DNA from: an uncultured Candidatus Puniceispirillum sp.
GTDB taxonomy: Bacteria; Pseudomonadota; Alphaproteobacteria; Puniceispirillales; Puniceispirillaceae
Assembly: GCA_905182545.1 (NCBI GenBank)
Contig: CAJJBY010000009.1
Span: 62,001 to 126,000 of the forward strand
Length of the DNA stretch: 64,000 nt
Reading direction: 5' to 3'
Shown here: positions 62,798 through 64,000 of the stretch, piece after piece
How positions within the stretch are numbered: position 1 is the first letter of the stretch
How the letters are laid out: every line of letters begins with the position of its first letter
The notes under the pieces: generated by a model
What the model was told of the DNA's origin: nothing
Databases searched by the model: none
Seen by the model: only the letters and a program-made list of their open reading frames with translations
Translations under genes and position numbers: made by a program

Positions 62798-63643
62798 ATG
62801 ACAATCCAGCCGAAACCTGTTGAATTTCTCCATGGCGCCATCACGCTTCCTGAATTTAATGTCTTTGCCATTGAATTTGGGGGGGTTGGCATTCGCTGGT
62901 ATGCGCTTGCCTATATCGCTGGGTTGCTTATCGGCATTTATATTCTGCGCCGTGAAACACGATCACCCCATGCGGTTATGACAGCCGACCAGACGGATTG
63001 GCTGCTCAATTATCTATTGATAGGTATCATTCTTGGTGGGCGGCTTGGTTATGTGTTTTTCTATAATGCTGCCTATTATTTGGAAAACCCGCTTTCGATC
63101 CTGCATGTCTGGCAAGGCGGCATGTCCTTTCACGGCGCGTTGATCGGCGTTGGGCTTGCGCTTTTCACGATGGCAAAACGGCATAATATTGCGTTTCTGG
63201 CCTTAAGCGACAGGGTGGCGATGGTCACACCAATTGGCCTGTTTTTGGGGCGCTTGTCCAATTTCATCAATGGCGAGCTTTATGGCCGCGTTACCGATGT
63301 GCCTTGGGCGATGATCTTTCCGCATAGTGATGGCCTGCCGCGCCACCCAAGCCAGCTTTATGAGGCTGGGCTTGAAGGGATTCTGCTTGGGCTTGCCATG
63401 TATCTATGCTGGCGCCGGGGCTGGCTAAAAGCAGCCGGACGGCTGACCGGCCTGTTCTTATTTGGCTATGGTCTGGCACGGTTTCTTGTCGAACTGGTGC
63501 GCCAACCCGATGCGCATATCGGCCTTCTTGCAGGCGGGCTTAGCATGGGGCAGATATTGTCATTGCCGATGATGCTTTTGGGATTATATCTGCTTCGTCA
63601 TGCCTTGCGGCCAAGCCGTGATCAAGGGCGTGATCATGAATGA
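62798..63643 (+). CDS. lgt: Prolipoprotein diacylglyceryl transferase
   Basis: GGRLGYVFFYN, GGMSFHGALIG, GRLSNFINGELYGR, RHPSQLYEAGLEG. Confidence 0.96.
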   Translation: MTIQPKPVEFLHGAITLPEFNVFAIEFGGVGIRWYALAYIAGLLIGIYILRRETRSPHAVMTADQTDWLLNYLLIGIILGGRLGYVFFYNAAYYLENPLSILHVWQGGMSFHGALIGVGLALFTMAKRHNIAFLALSDRVAMVTPIGLFLGRLSNFINGELYGRVTDVPWAMIFPHSDGLPRHPSQLYEAGLEGILLGLAMYLCWRRGWLKAAGRLTGLFLFGYGLARFLVELVRQPDAHIGLLAGGLSMGQILSLPMMLLGLYLLRHALRPSRDQGRDHE

Positions 63644-64000
63644 GCCGCATCTTTCGCAAACCGCACAAGGCACCGCCCTATTTGAGACAATCACCAGCCA
63701 GATTGAACATGACGGGCCAATATCACTGGCAAATTATATCGGCCTTGCGCTTGGTGATGCGGATCACGGCTTTTATCACAAACAAGACCCGTTTGGGGCA
63801 GATGGCGATTTTACCACTGCACCTGAAATTTCCGGCCTGTTTGGCGAGATGTGCGGGCTTTATCTTGCGTATATGGCCGATCTGTCAGGCCTCAAACAAC
63901 CGGCTATTCTAGAGCTTGGCCCGGGCCGCGGCAGTCTGATGGCCGATATGCGGCATGTCTGGTCACAAATCATGCCGCAACTGGCCGAGGCACCTGTGCA
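63636..64000 (+). CDS. MidA/NDUFAF7-family SAM-dependent methyltransferase (COG1565), truncated by the window end
   Basis: ATG at 63636 overlapping lgt; LANYIGLALGDADHGFYHKQDPFGADGDFTTAPEISGLFGEMCGLY...ILELGPGRGSLMADM. Confidence 0.92.
   Translation, partial: MNEPHLSQTAQGTALFETITSQIEHDGPISLANYIGLALGDADHGFYHKQDPFGADGDFTTAPEISGLFGEMCGLYLAYMADLSGLKQPAILELGPGRGSLMADMRHVWSQIMPQLAEAPV

Noticed and set aside
1-64000. CRISPR arrays, rRNA operons, intact IS elements, toxin-antitoxin or restriction systems
   Set aside because: Looked for repeat-spacer arrays, transposase motifs and typical defence genes; none seen

Overview
The window is a gene-dense chromosomal segment of an alphaproteobacterium. 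This is inferred from gene order (pal-tolBARQ-ybgC-ruvBAC-yebC, zapA-6S-fau, yqeY-dnaG-rpoD, carAB-greA, uvrC-pgsA-moaD, ilvE/MarR/OmpR/EnvZ); a SAR116-like lineage is possible but unproven. Almost all of it is conserved housekeeping DNA. I saw no CRISPR array, rRNA operon, intact IS element or recognisable defence island. Points worth a second look: (1) at least seven, probably eight, conserved genes are interrupted by single frameshifts (pal, ymdB-like, zapA, glyS, hyuA-like, rpoD, aspC-like, probably dnaG), including essential ones; base-level indel errors are more likely than biology, but this needs checking; (2) a two-gene MotA/ExbB-like plus TM-coiled-coil-OmpA/MotB-like pair next to suhB looks like an uncharacterised ion-driven motor or envelope complex with ZorAB-like architecture; (3) three 3'-terminal gene remnants (ABC ATPase, S24 repressor, GcvA-type LysR), one beside a GH24 lysozyme and one beside a tRNA; (4) an AT-rich uvrB-uvrC intergenic region with two consensus DnaA boxes at 12-bp spacing; (5) moaD without moaE and msrP without msrQ; (6) a PetP/PetR-like regulatory locus with a candidate palindromic operator. 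All assignments come from reading the translations; no database search was run.
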